DNA of 29,324 nucleotides from a virus: the IMG/VR virus record IMGVR_UViG_3300027708_000237, positions 1-29,324 of that record. One strand, 5' to 3'. Within the stretch, counting starts at the first letter, position 1. Each line of letters opens with the position of its first letter. Of the stretch, positions 5,899 through 11,966 are shown piece after piece. A program made the position numbers and the translations under genes. The notes below the pieces were generated by a model. The model worked only from the letters and a program-made list of their open reading frames with translations. It was not told the origin of the DNA and made no database searches.

Positions 5899-6075
5899 AT
5901 GAAATACACAACCTATAACGGCGACCGCCCTAACTTGGATTGGACTCCTTTCCTTTTACACCTCTTCAGAGACCACAACTGGAACCTCTGCAAGCCAAAA
6001 TATAAATCTTCATTACCTGCAAAAAAAGATTTGCAAGAAACGAAAACAAATGCAATCATAGCAACTTCTAACTAA
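5899..6075 (+). CDS. Hypothetical protein (58 aa)
   Basis: The ATG 7 bases after the methyltransferase stop opens a frame starting MKYTTYNGDRPNLDWTPF and ending in a Lys/Thr/Asn-rich tail. The aromatic-rich first half could be a small domain. I do not recognise it. I prefer 5899 to the in-frame TTG at 5872 because the latter would overlap the methyltransferase end. The gene is in series with the ribbon-helix-helix gene 7 bases downstream. Confidence 0.5.
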   Translation: MKYTTYNGDRPNLDWTPFLLHLFRDHNWNLCKPKYKSSLPAKKDLQETKTNAIIATSN

Positions 6076-6082
6076 TACAACC

Positions 6083-6295
6083 ATGACAACAACTGAACCA
6101 ACCACAATCGAAGCCGAACCCACCGCCGCCGAGCCTATTACTCCCGTCTTAACCGAAACCAAGACTTCCGCATTCCTTGGCCTATACGTTCCTGTACCCC
6201 TTAAAAACAAGGTAGCAGATGCCGCCAAAGCACAGCGTCGATCTATGAGCAGCTTTGCCGTTGGAGTCTTTGAGGATTACTTCAACCAAAAATAA
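6083..6295 (+). CDS. Ribbon-helix-helix (Arc/MetJ-like) DNA-binding protein
   Basis: The C-terminal 40 residues fit a ribbon-helix-helix fold: a strand FLGLYVPVPL (31-40), then helix 41-51 and helix 54-68 (SMSSFAVGVFEDYF). Such proteins dimerise and insert the paired strands into the DNA major groove, usually as repressors. The first 28 residues are a flexible Thr/Glu/Pro/Ala tail containing TAAEPIT, shared with the genes at 4186 and 4513. It is the best candidate for a phage transcription regulator in the window. Operator sites are not established. The next micropeptide begins 1 base after its stop. Confidence 0.65.
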   Translation: MTTTEPTTIEAEPTAAEPITPVLTETKTSAFLGLYVPVPLKNKVADAAKAQRRSMSSFAVGVFEDYFNQK

Positions 6296-6296
6296 T

Positions 6297-6380
6297 ATGA
6301 GCCACCCTACTACAACAATTGCCACGTTGATTCTTCTCTCTGGACTTGTCGTTCTCGCCGTATTAACAATGCCAAAATGA
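6297..6380 (+). CDS. Membrane micropeptide (27 aa)
   Basis: A 27-codon ATG frame starts one base after the regulator gene stop. It encodes MSHPTTTIATLILLSG followed by further hydrophobic residues and a short MPK end. It amounts to one transmembrane helix. The position inside the operon favours translation. The function is unknown. Confidence 0.45.
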   Translation: MSHPTTTIATLILLSGLVVLAVLTMPK

Positions 6381-6505
6381 AACCCGGACTTTAGATCCAG
6401 ACTCTCGCATAAACAAAAGTTTAAGAGCTTGGAATTGCCACTAAATGAAAACACACTTTTCGATCAGCAATAACGCTGAACGAGAACCAAACAAAAACAA
6501 CAACC

Positions 6506-6685
6506 ATGTCACACACACTAGCAGAACTAAACGAAATCGCGCAGGGAGTAGCAAACAAGCTCGGTCACATCAGTCAGGAACGTCTCTTGGAGGTCGAAGC
6601 ACTCATCAACAAGAAGGAGTGTTCTACCGCCCCTTGCCAGAACCAACAGCCTGTATCGGGTGTTACCGAGACCCCTGCTGTTTAA
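6506..6685 (+). CDS. Hypothetical protein (59 aa)
   Basis: The ATG at 6506 follows a CA-rich leader and encodes a helical start (MSHTLAELNEIAQGVANKLG) with regular hydrophobic spacing, then a Cys/Pro/Gln-rich tail. I chose this frame over a longer overlapping frame at 6445-6696. The longer product is rich in Asn, Arg, Ser and His and looks random, whereas this one has an amphipathic helix and a leader like those of neighbouring genes. The next gene starts 7 bases after its stop. No family is recognised. Confidence 0.55.
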   Translation: MSHTLAELNEIAQGVANKLGHISQERLLEVEALINKKECSTAPCQNQQPVSGVTETPAV

Positions 6686-6692
6686 CTAACCG

Positions 6693-6872
6693 ATGAAAGA
6701 ACTCTTTGAGCGCATGAAAGGGATGTTTAAACCCCTCCAAGTCAAGGCACTCCCTAATGAGACTTTGATCAAAACTCGTAAGCTGAAGCCAGCAAAGCGG
6801 AAGTCGATCAAATCAGAAACAACAACGCCAGTAACAAAAGGCCGCAAGGCTGCAACCAAAGGAAAAAAGTAA
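6693..6872 (+). CDS. Highly basic small protein (59 aa)
   Basis: The first 20 residues (MKELFERMKGMFKPLQVKAL) can form an amphipathic helix. The rest is very rich in Lys, Arg and Thr (TRKLKPAKRKSIK, TKGRKAATKGKK), like the tail of a histone or of an HU-like protein. Binding to DNA or RNA is the natural inference. It lies immediately before another Lys-rich peptide gene (1-base gap) and upstream of the Erf recombinase gene. No named family is recognised. Confidence 0.55.
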   Translation: MKELFERMKGMFKPLQVKALPNETLIKTRKLKPAKRKSIKSETTTPVTKGRKAATKGKK

Positions 6873-6873
6873 G

Positions 6874-6981
6874 ATGCCAACTAAAAAGAAGGCCGTAAAA
6901 GGCGAGTCAATGAGAGAAGAAGCCAAAGAGATGAAAATGCTCAAAGGCAAGAAGCCCATGATGAAGGGCAAGAAGAAGTAA
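6874..6981 (+). CDS. Lys/Met-rich basic micropeptide (35 aa)
   Basis: The peptide begins MPTKKKAVKGESMREEAKEM and ends in a Lys/Gly/Met cluster (KGKKPMMKGKKK). It contains short near-repeats of K-G-K-K and M-x-K. The gene starts one base after the preceding basic-protein gene. Very basic short peptides of this type occur in many phage genomes without known roles. Nucleic-acid compaction or charge neutralisation is a guess. Confidence 0.5.
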   Translation: MPTKKKAVKGESMREEAKEMKMLKGKKPMMKGKKK

Positions 6982-6992
6982 AACTTCCTAAT

Positions 6993-7026
6993 GCTCCTAG
7001 AGGGACATGAACAACCCTCTAGGAGC
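6993..7026 (+). promoter_or_regulatory. 12-bp perfect hairpin with the erf ATG in its loop
   Basis: GCTCCTAGAGGG (6993-7004) and CCCTCTAGGAGC (7015-7026) are exact complements around a 10-base loop ACATGAACAA. The loop contains the first in-frame ATG of the Erf gene at 7007. There is no T-run after it, so it is not a classical terminator. It is well placed to control translation or transcript processing of the recombination module. Confidence 0.7.
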
Positions 7027-7810
7027 TACCAGGAGCACAGCAACCACGCAAGCACCCAACTACATGAACATACCAGTAACTACGTCACAAAGTCAACAAT
7101 CCCAAATTGCTTCCAAACTGGTAGCAATTATGAAGGACATCACAGCTATCGGAAAGGATAGCCGAAACCAAGCACAAGGATTCAGTTTCCGAGGGATTGA
7201 TGCCGTTTACAACGAACTTCACTCACTCCTAGCCAAGCATGGAGTGGTTTGCCTACCAGAAGCAGGGACTCCTGTAACTGAAGAACGCACCAATAAGAAC
7301 GGAACGATTCTCCGTTTTGTCCAACTCCCGATGAGGTACAACTTCATTGCCGAGGATGGAAGCACCATTACTTGTTCCGTAATTGGCGAAGGAATGGACA
7401 GTGGGGACAAGGCAACAAACAAAGCAATGGCGATTGCCCACAAGTATGCATTACTCCAAACCTTCTTGATCCCTACCGAGGAGCAGAAAGATCCCGATTA
7501 TGAAGCTCATGAAGTAAAGCCAAGGCAATCAGTCCAGAAACCTGTTATAAAGCCAGAGAAAGCCAAGGAGACCATAGTTGCGGAGCTTGTAGAGGCCAGC
7601 ATGAAGGCAGCAGAAGAACAAAACCCGCTGACCACTCTCTCATCCTTGATGTGGGATGCCGGGATTGAAGACTCTCATGTCATTGAGTTCCTTATCGCTA
7701 AAAAGGCCATCAAGGACAGGAGCGTTCGCCTAAAGGAAGTCAATCCAAAGGTAATTGCCCGCCTCATTGAGAAGTTCGATGACGTTCTAGCATTCAAACC
7801 AGCACTATAA
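7007..7810 (+). CDS. erf: Erf-family single-strand annealing recombinase
   Basis: The family binds single-stranded DNA ends, anneals complementary strands and supports phage recombination and genome circularisation. Residues about 37-165 carry the Erf pattern: LVAIMKDITAIGKDSRN, then FSFRGIDAVYNELHSLLAKHG, then GEGMDSGDKATNKAMAIAHK. A linker and a helical C-terminal domain follow. At 267 residues it is of normal length. The ATG at 7007 lies in a hairpin loop. The in-frame ATG at 7064 follows a CA-rich leader (AACCACGCAAGCACCC) like others here and may be the real start, removing a low-complexity 19-residue extension. The gene is followed by a 1-base overlapping gene, then a nuclease and an SSB gene. 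Confidence 0.85.
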   Translation: MNNPLGATRSTATTQAPNYMNIPVTTSQSQQSQIASKLVAIMKDITAIGKDSRNQAQGFSFRGIDAVYNELHSLLAKHGVVCLPEAGTPVTEERTNKNGTILRFVQLPMRYNFIAEDGSTITCSVIGEGMDSGDKATNKAMAIAHKYALLQTFLIPTEEQKDPDYEAHEVKPRQSVQKPVIKPEKAKETIVAELVEASMKAAEEQNPLTTLSSLMWDAGIEDSHVIEFLIAKKAIKDRSVRLKEVNPKVIARLIEKFDDVLAFKPAL

Positions 7811-8031
7811 TGACAAATAATTCTACAAATATTACAGCCATGAAGGCATTTCCAGTTTCATGGAACGATGAACAAGATTTTCATGGCGGAATGAGCATCA
7901 GGCATTACTTTGCCGCAAAGGCAATGCAGTCATTAATATCTAATAAATCAGAATATCTTACTGATTTTGATTACGATAGAGTTGCTCATGTGGCATATCG
8001 TTTCGCAGATTCAATGATGGAGTTATTGTAA
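7810..8031 (+). CDS. Conserved phage hypothetical protein (73 aa)
   Basis: The segment GMSIRHYFAAKAMQSLIS, followed by a Tyr/Ala/Asp-rich helix (YDRVAHVAYRFADSMMELL), is a familiar small phage protein pattern found near recombination and replication genes, with no assigned function. The ATG shares its A with the Erf TAA stop, and the nuclease gene begins 1 base after this gene ends, so all three are translationally linked. No membrane or metal-binding motif is visible. Confidence 0.75.
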   Translation: MTNNSTNITAMKAFPVSWNDEQDFHGGMSIRHYFAAKAMQSLISNKSEYLTDFDYDRVAHVAYRFADSMMELL

Positions 8032-8032
8032 T

Positions 8033-9088
8033 ATGGACGAGCGCAACGGAAAACCATCAGCAAGCGGGTTCTCTCGACTTGCCCTTTGTCCTGGCTCTTG
8101 GAACCTAGAATCCACGCTACCAGAACAGGAAGAGAACAAGTATATGGCACTAGGAACGGATATTCATGCCGTCCTAGCGGGAACTAAACCCTTTGAGTCA
8201 CTAACTGAAGACGGGCAAGACATCGCTACAAGGTGTCTGTCCCAATTCAGCGAGATGATCGGTCGGTTGGATCTAGGTGAGAGAACCAAGGAGGTCATTG
8301 AGAAGCGATTCTGGTATGATGATCTCTTCTCTGGAGCTATTGATCGCATCGACTTTTTTGGTGATGACACAGCAGTTGTCACCGATTACAAGACAGGTCG
8401 TGTAGCTCAATCAGGAGCCGCTGAAAACTACCAACTCCGAGCCTATGCCGTGCTAGTTAAGAAGGCATTCCCCCAACTCAAGACAATCCTTGTTGCCATC
8501 ATTCAGCCAATGGCGGGGCCAAAGACGATTGCCCAATACGATGAGGGGGATCTAGTCAAGGCAGAGCAGGAAATCTATGGCATCGTTACTGCTTCCCAAA
8601 AGCATGATGCTGTCAGAACTCCTAGTCCAGATGCTTGCAAGTGGTGTCGTGCTAAAAGCATTTGTCCAGAGGTTCGTGGGGTGCATAAGGAGTTAGAGGT
8701 GGTCTCAAAGGCCGTTGTTCCCCAACTCTCCAACGAAGAAATCCTAGCTATTGATGAGAAAGCCGAAGTTGTTTTGGACTTCATCGAGGAAGTCAGGAAG
8801 GAGATGAAGGCTCGCATGATGGCGGGGCAACAATTCGCTGGACGAACACTAACAGAAGGGCGTAAAACAAGGAGTGTCAACGATGCTCTTGCTGTTATTT
8901 CTGCACTTTCTGGCGTGGTTGAACAAAGTGATATACTTGCTTGCTCAAAGATTTCAGTTGCATCTCTTGAAAAAGTCTATGCAAAGGTCAGAGGCATCAA
9001 AGGTAAGGATGCCAAACAGCAATTCGAAGATGCCCTTGGATGGCTCATCGAAACCACAACCAGTGAACCTTCCATCAAACGGAATTGA
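8033..9088 (+). CDS. DUF2800-like PD-(D/E)XK nuclease with Fe-S cysteines
   Basis: The 351-residue protein resembles phage RecB/Cas4-type exonucleases. Near the N-terminus is SRLALCPGSW with Cys19. The nuclease core has GAIDRIDFF and the catalytic DYKTG (Asp118, Lys120), followed by the QLRAYAVLV helix. Three further cysteines (Cys202, Cys205, Cys211 in CKWCRAKSIC) with Cys19 match the four-Cys iron-sulphur arrangement of Cas4/AddB nucleases. It likely resects double-strand ends to give the single strands that Erf anneals. It sits between the Erf and SSB genes, which supports that role. The C-terminal helical region resembles DUF2800 members. Confidence 0.8.
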   Translation: MDERNGKPSASGFSRLALCPGSWNLESTLPEQEENKYMALGTDIHAVLAGTKPFESLTEDGQDIATRCLSQFSEMIGRLDLGERTKEVIEKRFWYDDLFSGAIDRIDFFGDDTAVVTDYKTGRVAQSGAAENYQLRAYAVLVKKAFPQLKTILVAIIQPMAGPKTIAQYDEGDLVKAEQEIYGIVTASQKHDAVRTPSPDACKWCRAKSICPEVRGVHKELEVVSKAVVPQLSNEEILAIDEKAEVVLDFIEEVRKEMKARMMAGQQFAGRTLTEGRKTRSVNDALAVISALSGVVEQSDILACSKISVASLEKVYAKVRGIKGKDAKQQFEDALGWLIETTTSEPSIKRN

Positions 9089-9284
9089 TGAAGAATACAC
9101 TCTTGGCATCAAATACCGAGGGCGTGATTGGCTCATCATTACAAAATCAGATGGGAATTTCAAAGCAATGCCCACTGACAGCAAACCATCAAACATTTAT
9201 CAGGCCAAAAAAGTCATGGAATATCTTCTAAATGAGGGATTCATCTTTCCGAATGAAGATCAACAGATGTCAGTCAAACCATAA
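9030..9284 (+). CDS. Hypothetical protein (84 aa), overlapping the nuclease gene
   Basis: The frame encodes EEYTLGIKYRGRDWLIITK, then SNIYQAKKVMEYLLNEGFIF, a clear strand and helix pattern. The start is uncertain. ATG at 9030 gives 84 residues and overlaps the nuclease end by 59 bases; GTG at 9063 gives 73 residues and a 26-base overlap. An ATG at 9087 is in another frame and gives a less protein-like 47-residue product. No family is recognised. Its position between nuclease and SSB suggests a role in recombination or DNA metabolism. Confidence 0.6.
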   Translation: MPLDGSSKPQPVNLPSNGIDEEYTLGIKYRGRDWLIITKSDGNFKAMPTDSKPSNIYQAKKVMEYLLNEGFIFPNEDQQMSVKP

Positions 9285-9313
9285 AACAAAACAACAAGCT
9301 AAATAATAACCCT

Positions 9314-9661
9314 ATGTTCACAATATCATTAGACGTAACAAAGATAGACAAGTCACTCCTCAAGTCAGTCACCAAGAAGGATGGGACAAAAGCATCCTAT
9401 CTTAACCTAATCTGCTGGCCTAACCGAGATGGTAAGGATCAGTATGACAACGATGGTTCAGTCAAGCACTCCCTCACCAAGGAGCAGCGTGATGCCGGGA
9501 TCAAATCCGAGATCCTTGGTAACTACAAAATCAAGGAACAGCAGGATACAGTCTTCCCCTCCAAGTTCGTTGAAAAAATCAAGGCAGCACCAGCGTTCCA
9601 GAATCGTCCAAAGCCTGTTGTTCAACAGCAAGAAGAGGATAGCGAAGAGATCCCTTTTTGA
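9314..9661 (+). CDS. ssb: Single-stranded DNA-binding protein
   Basis: The N-terminal 75 residues have OB-fold-like strands (MFTISLDVTKIDKSLL, then ASYLNLICWPNRDGKDQYDN). The protein ends with an acidic tail EEDSEEIPF, the hallmark of SSB proteins whose C-terminal tip docks partner enzymes. At 115 residues it is shorter than E. coli SSB but typical of phage versions. It lies at the end of the Erf-nuclease cluster, as expected for a recombination and replication module. The leader AATAACCCT before ATG lacks a Shine-Dalgarno site. Confidence 0.75.
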   Translation: MFTISLDVTKIDKSLLKSVTKKDGTKASYLNLICWPNRDGKDQYDNDGSVKHSLTKEQRDAGIKSEILGNYKIKEQQDTVFPSKFVEKIKAAPAFQNRPKPVVQQQEEDSEEIPF

Positions 9662-9669
9662 TCTGACCT

Positions 9670-9692
9670 AACCACGCAACCACGCAACCACA
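9670..9692 (+). repeat. AACCACGC tandem leader repeat
   Basis: Two exact AACCACGC units followed by AACCACA lie directly before the ATG at 9693. The same AACCACGC occurs upstream of the alternative Erf start at 7064. This belongs to the G-poor CA-rich leader type seen throughout the early region. Confidence 0.6.
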
Positions 9693-9914
9693 ATGAATGA
9701 ACGACACTGCTACTGTTCCGAGCGTTACTCTATCGTCCCGGAATATCACTGCTGCAAGTATGTCAAAGCTAGAAACGAGTTAATTGATGACGCTGAATAT
9801 GAGTCGAGGGCAATGTCTCGTAGGGAGAATGGGTCACTCGATTTCAACAAGTTTAATAGGCTTTTTAATCAACTGATGGAAAAGGCCGTTGATGAAGCAG
9901 GATTACTCAAATGA
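9693..9914 (+). CDS. Hypothetical protein with Cys-rich start (73 aa)
   Basis: The first 21 residues hold four Cys and two His (HCYCSERYSIVPEYHCCKY), compatible with a small metal site. A charged helical region follows. I do not recognise the family. The gene opens a long chain of overlapping genes, and its stop overlaps the next ATG as ATGA. The start is set by the AACCACGC tandem leader. Confidence 0.6.
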   Translation: MNERHCYCSERYSIVPEYHCCKYVKARNELIDDAEYESRAMSRRENGSLDFNKFNRLFNQLMEKAVDEAGLLK

Positions 9915-10297
9915 CATCAGAAGAAATTAACAAACGGATCGCCATTGCTTGCGGGGCAAGGTGGAAGTTCAACCACTCATGCCAATTCAAATTTCTCGGC
10001 TTCAAACACGAAGGGTTTGGGGACGCTGACGAGTCAATCCCTGATTGCATTGACGCAATGGACGGGATTCCAAACTACCACGGCGACCTCAACGCCATGC
10101 ACGATGCGGTCATGTCGCTCCCATCAGGTTTGAAAGAACATTCTTTCCGTAGGGCATTAGCAAAAGCCGTTGGCGTTGCTGGCATAGATGATTGGGCAGA
10201 ATCCCTAGTTTGTTTGGACAAGTTGACCAACGCCACTGCACCACAACGAGCCGAAGCTTTCCTGCGAACAATAGGTCAATGGGAGGACGGCAAATGA
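9911..10297 (+). CDS. Phage ABA-sandwich domain protein (128 aa)
   Basis: The pattern INKRIAIACGARW at the start, IPNYHGDLNAMHDAVMSLP in the middle and ATAPQRAEAFLRTIGQW at the end matches the Phage_ABA_S type of small phage protein as I remember it. The fold is an alpha-beta-alpha sandwich and its function is not known. The gene starts in an ATGA overlap with the previous gene and ends in an ATGA overlap with the next. Translation is therefore probably coupled along this stretch. Confidence 0.75.
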   Translation: MTSEEINKRIAIACGARWKFNHSCQFKFLGFKHEGFGDADESIPDCIDAMDGIPNYHGDLNAMHDAVMSLPSGLKEHSFRRALAKAVGVAGIDDWAESLVCLDKLTNATAPQRAEAFLRTIGQWEDGK

Positions 10298-10458
10298 AAC
10301 GATACGGAAGCAACCCTCGATTAACTATCGCAACCTTAACTATCTGCTTGCCATTGGAAATCATAGCCCAAATTGCAGTTTCGTCTTGGCAAGCGGTTAA
10401 GGAGACGACTTGCTCATATCTCAAGGAAATAAAATTACTGAACCAACTGACCAAATGA
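10294..10458 (+). CDS. Small membrane-associated protein (54 aa)
   Basis: A basic start (MKRYGSNPR) is followed by a hydrophobic helix (LTIATLTICLPLEIIAQIAV) and a polar, Lys-containing end. One membrane pass with the N-terminus inside is likely. Both ends overlap neighbours by the ATGA pattern, which strongly supports this start over the upstream in-frame alternative. No family is recognised. Confidence 0.55.
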   Translation: MKRYGSNPRLTIATLTICLPLEIIAQIAVSSWQAVKETTCSYLKEIKLLNQLTK

Positions 10459-10655
10459 GTTACTCAAAAGAAGCGCAAGGATATTGGGATGGTGAGCATA
10501 TCCGTTATCTCGCTGAAGGGAATCAACCTCCTTCAGTTGAGGATCGGGTAAAGGAAGCCTTTGATGCTGGAGTGAGATCAGTTCAGCGATCTTATTCCAA
10601 CTTGGATGTCATTGGAATGGTAGACAAAACAAAAATCAACTTTCCAAATAAATGA
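10455..10655 (+). CDS. Hypothetical protein (66 aa)
   Basis: The frame starts MSYSKEAQGYWDGEHIRYLA and contains a helix with SVEDRVKEAFDAGVRSVQRS. The mixture of acidic and aromatic residues looks like a compact soluble domain. The ATGA overlaps at both ends fix start and stop within the coupled operon. I do not recognise the family. Confidence 0.6.
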   Translation: MSYSKEAQGYWDGEHIRYLAEGNQPPSVEDRVKEAFDAGVRSVQRSYSNLDVIGMVDKTKINFPNK

Positions 10656-10993
10656 GTGATCAATTTGATTTTGACTTCTCACCCATTGAGGAGGAAATCT
10701 TTGATGATATGGCATCAAGGTTTGAGAGGTTCCATCACAATAACCCTCATGTTTATAAGAACCTTGTGCAGCTTGCTAGAAAGTTCCGTGAGAAGCGTCC
10801 AGATGCCGTAGTTGGTATTGGGATGCTTTACGAAGTTCTGCGCTGGAATTATTACATGACAACAGAATCACAGGAGGAGTATAAACTCTCCAACGATTTT
10901 CGTGCGGCATATAGCAGATTAATTATGAAGCAAGAAACGGGACTTGAAGGAATTTTCAAGTGCAAAAAATCTGCATACGATGAGACACTTTAA
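10652..10993 (+). CDS. Conserved phage hypothetical protein (113 aa)
   Basis: The core, RFERFHHNNPHVYKNLVQLA, then VVGIGMLYEVLRWNYY and a YKLSNDFRAAYSRLIM helix, is common in phage early operons. In my memory it is annotated only as a conserved hypothetical protein. The FxxFHxxNPxVY and IGMLxExLRW motifs are the landmarks. The product is helical and soluble. It overlaps the previous gene by 4 bases and the next by 14 bases. Confidence 0.8.
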   Translation: MSDQFDFDFSPIEEEIFDDMASRFERFHHNNPHVYKNLVQLARKFREKRPDAVVGIGMLYEVLRWNYYMTTESQEEYKLSNDFRAAYSRLIMKQETGLEGIFKCKKSAYDETL

Positions 10994-11321
10994 AGCGAAG
11001 GGGAATACAACCAGGCGAGTTGCTGGCAAGATGAATAAGACCGAAGAGGCATACTCCAAGGTTCTAGAGGCTAGGAAACTATCAGGGGAGATCCACCACT
11101 GGCAGTTTGAGGCTATGGCTTTAAGGCTGGCAGACAGGACAACCTACACTCCTGATTTCCTTGTGATTGATAAAGATGGGCTTATTTCATTCATAGAAAT
11201 TAAAGGATTTTGGCATCAAGCGGGTAGGATTAAGTTAAAGGTCGCTGCTGAAAATCATCCTTGGTTTACCTTCACAGCAGTTCAACTTAAGAAAAAGGAG
11301 TGGGTTTATGAGCAATTCTGA
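10980..11321 (+). CDS. DUF1064-like nuclease-fold protein
   Basis: The 113-residue protein begins with a basic segment. It then has MNKTEEAYSKVLEARKLSGE, the acidic pair in TPDFLVI, and FIEIKGFWHQAGRIKLKVAAE. The D...E-I-K arrangement is the PD-(D/E)XK nuclease signature, and the overall order matches phage DUF1064 proteins, thought to act as structure-specific endonucleases, perhaps on branched DNA. Direct activity is not shown. I chose ATG 10980 over 10944 because the earlier start would overlap the previous gene more deeply and lacks family resemblance. It precedes a replication-type gene. Confidence 0.7.
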   Translation: MRHFKAKGNTTRRVAGKMNKTEEAYSKVLEARKLSGEIHHWQFEAMALRLADRTTYTPDFLVIDKDGLISFIEIKGFWHQAGRIKLKVAAENHPWFTFTAVQLKKKEWVYEQF

Positions 11322-11772
11322 ACTCTGTCCCTGCTGTGGTCAGTCATATTCGCCCCAGAATGCCCGTAAAAGCGACTTTGAGATATTCTGGAAGGCTTAC
11401 CCTAGAAAGACGGGAAAAGGCTATTGTCACGACATCTGGAAGCGGAAGAAGTTCCCGGCAATAGAGATCATCATTGAGGCACTCAAGAAAAGCATAGCAT
11501 CTCCTGATTGGCAGAAGGAGGGAGGAAAGTTTATTCCCAACCCTAGCACTTGGCTCAACCAAGGACGATGGGAGGACGAGGGAATAGACTACTCCGTTCT
11601 TTCCCAAAAGATCCAGAAGCCGATATTCAAAGGGGCTACCGCCAGCGTAGATCCTGATGCGTATCGAGCTTGGAAGATTGAGGAGGGTTATCCCCCGCAA
11701 TTCATTGATTCTTCTTTCCAAGAAGACATTGAACCAGTACAGAGAAAATACCTAGCAACCCTAAAACCATGA
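11308..11772 (+). CDS. Replication-associated phage protein (154 aa)
   Basis: The sequence FEIFWKAYPRKTGKGYCHDI, followed later by KFIPNPSTWLNQGRWEDE, is typical of phage replication or helicase-loader-type proteins, where it often forms the C-terminal domain. Here it stands alone behind a short Cys cluster (CPCCG at residues 7-11) that may bind zinc. A role in loading host replication proteins at the phage origin is inferred. A Shine-Dalgarno AAGGAG lies 7 bases before the ATG inside the preceding gene. The C-terminal third is Pro/Tyr-rich and without known match. Confidence 0.65.
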   Translation: MSNSELCPCCGQSYSPQNARKSDFEIFWKAYPRKTGKGYCHDIWKRKKFPAIEIIIEALKKSIASPDWQKEGGKFIPNPSTWLNQGRWEDEGIDYSVLSQKIQKPIFKGATASVDPDAYRAWKIEEGYPPQFIDSSFQEDIEPVQRKYLATLKP

Positions 11773-11966
11773 CCAACATATACAACGAAGACGAACAAAA
11801 TTGTCTTGACCGAGAGAAGGAGTCTCTTTGTCAGGAGATAAGCAGACTAAATAGCAAGCTATCATACCTAGAGAATGTCTTGAGTGAGATCCATCTCCTC
11901 AACTCGCTAGGCAAAAGCCTAAAGATCCATGATCTTGTAAATTCCGCTATTGAAGTAATCATATGA
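11769..11966 (+). CDS. Coiled-coil protein (65 aa)
   Basis: The product is almost wholly a heptad-patterned helix (CQEISRLNSKLSYLENVLSE), so a dimeric coiled coil is likely. It overlaps both neighbours with ATGA junctions. It opens a run of related coiled-coil genes that extends to about 13725. No function can be assigned. Confidence 0.6.
   Translation: MTNIYNEDEQNCLDREKESLCQEISRLNSKLSYLENVLSEIHLLNSLGKSLKIHDLVNSAIEVII

Larger units (their letters stand above)
4201..6132 (+). repeat. Dispersed 11-base motif ACCGCCGCCGA, five exact copies
   Basis: Exact copies start at 4201, 4356, 4528, 4789 and 6122. Shorter versions start at about 3846, 4473, 4662 and 4985. Three exact copies lie inside coding N-termini and are read in the same frame as Thr-Ala-Ala-Glu/Asp. 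Two lie in gaps, separated from ATG by 2 bases (ACT or ACC including the overlap). Five copies of an 11-mer within 2 kb is far above chance. Confidence 0.8.

Noticed and set aside
6445-6696. 83-codon frame overlapping the 59-aa gene at 6506
   Set aside because: The alternative frame at 6506 has a CA-rich leader and an amphipathic helix, while this product is low in hydrophobic residues and looks random.
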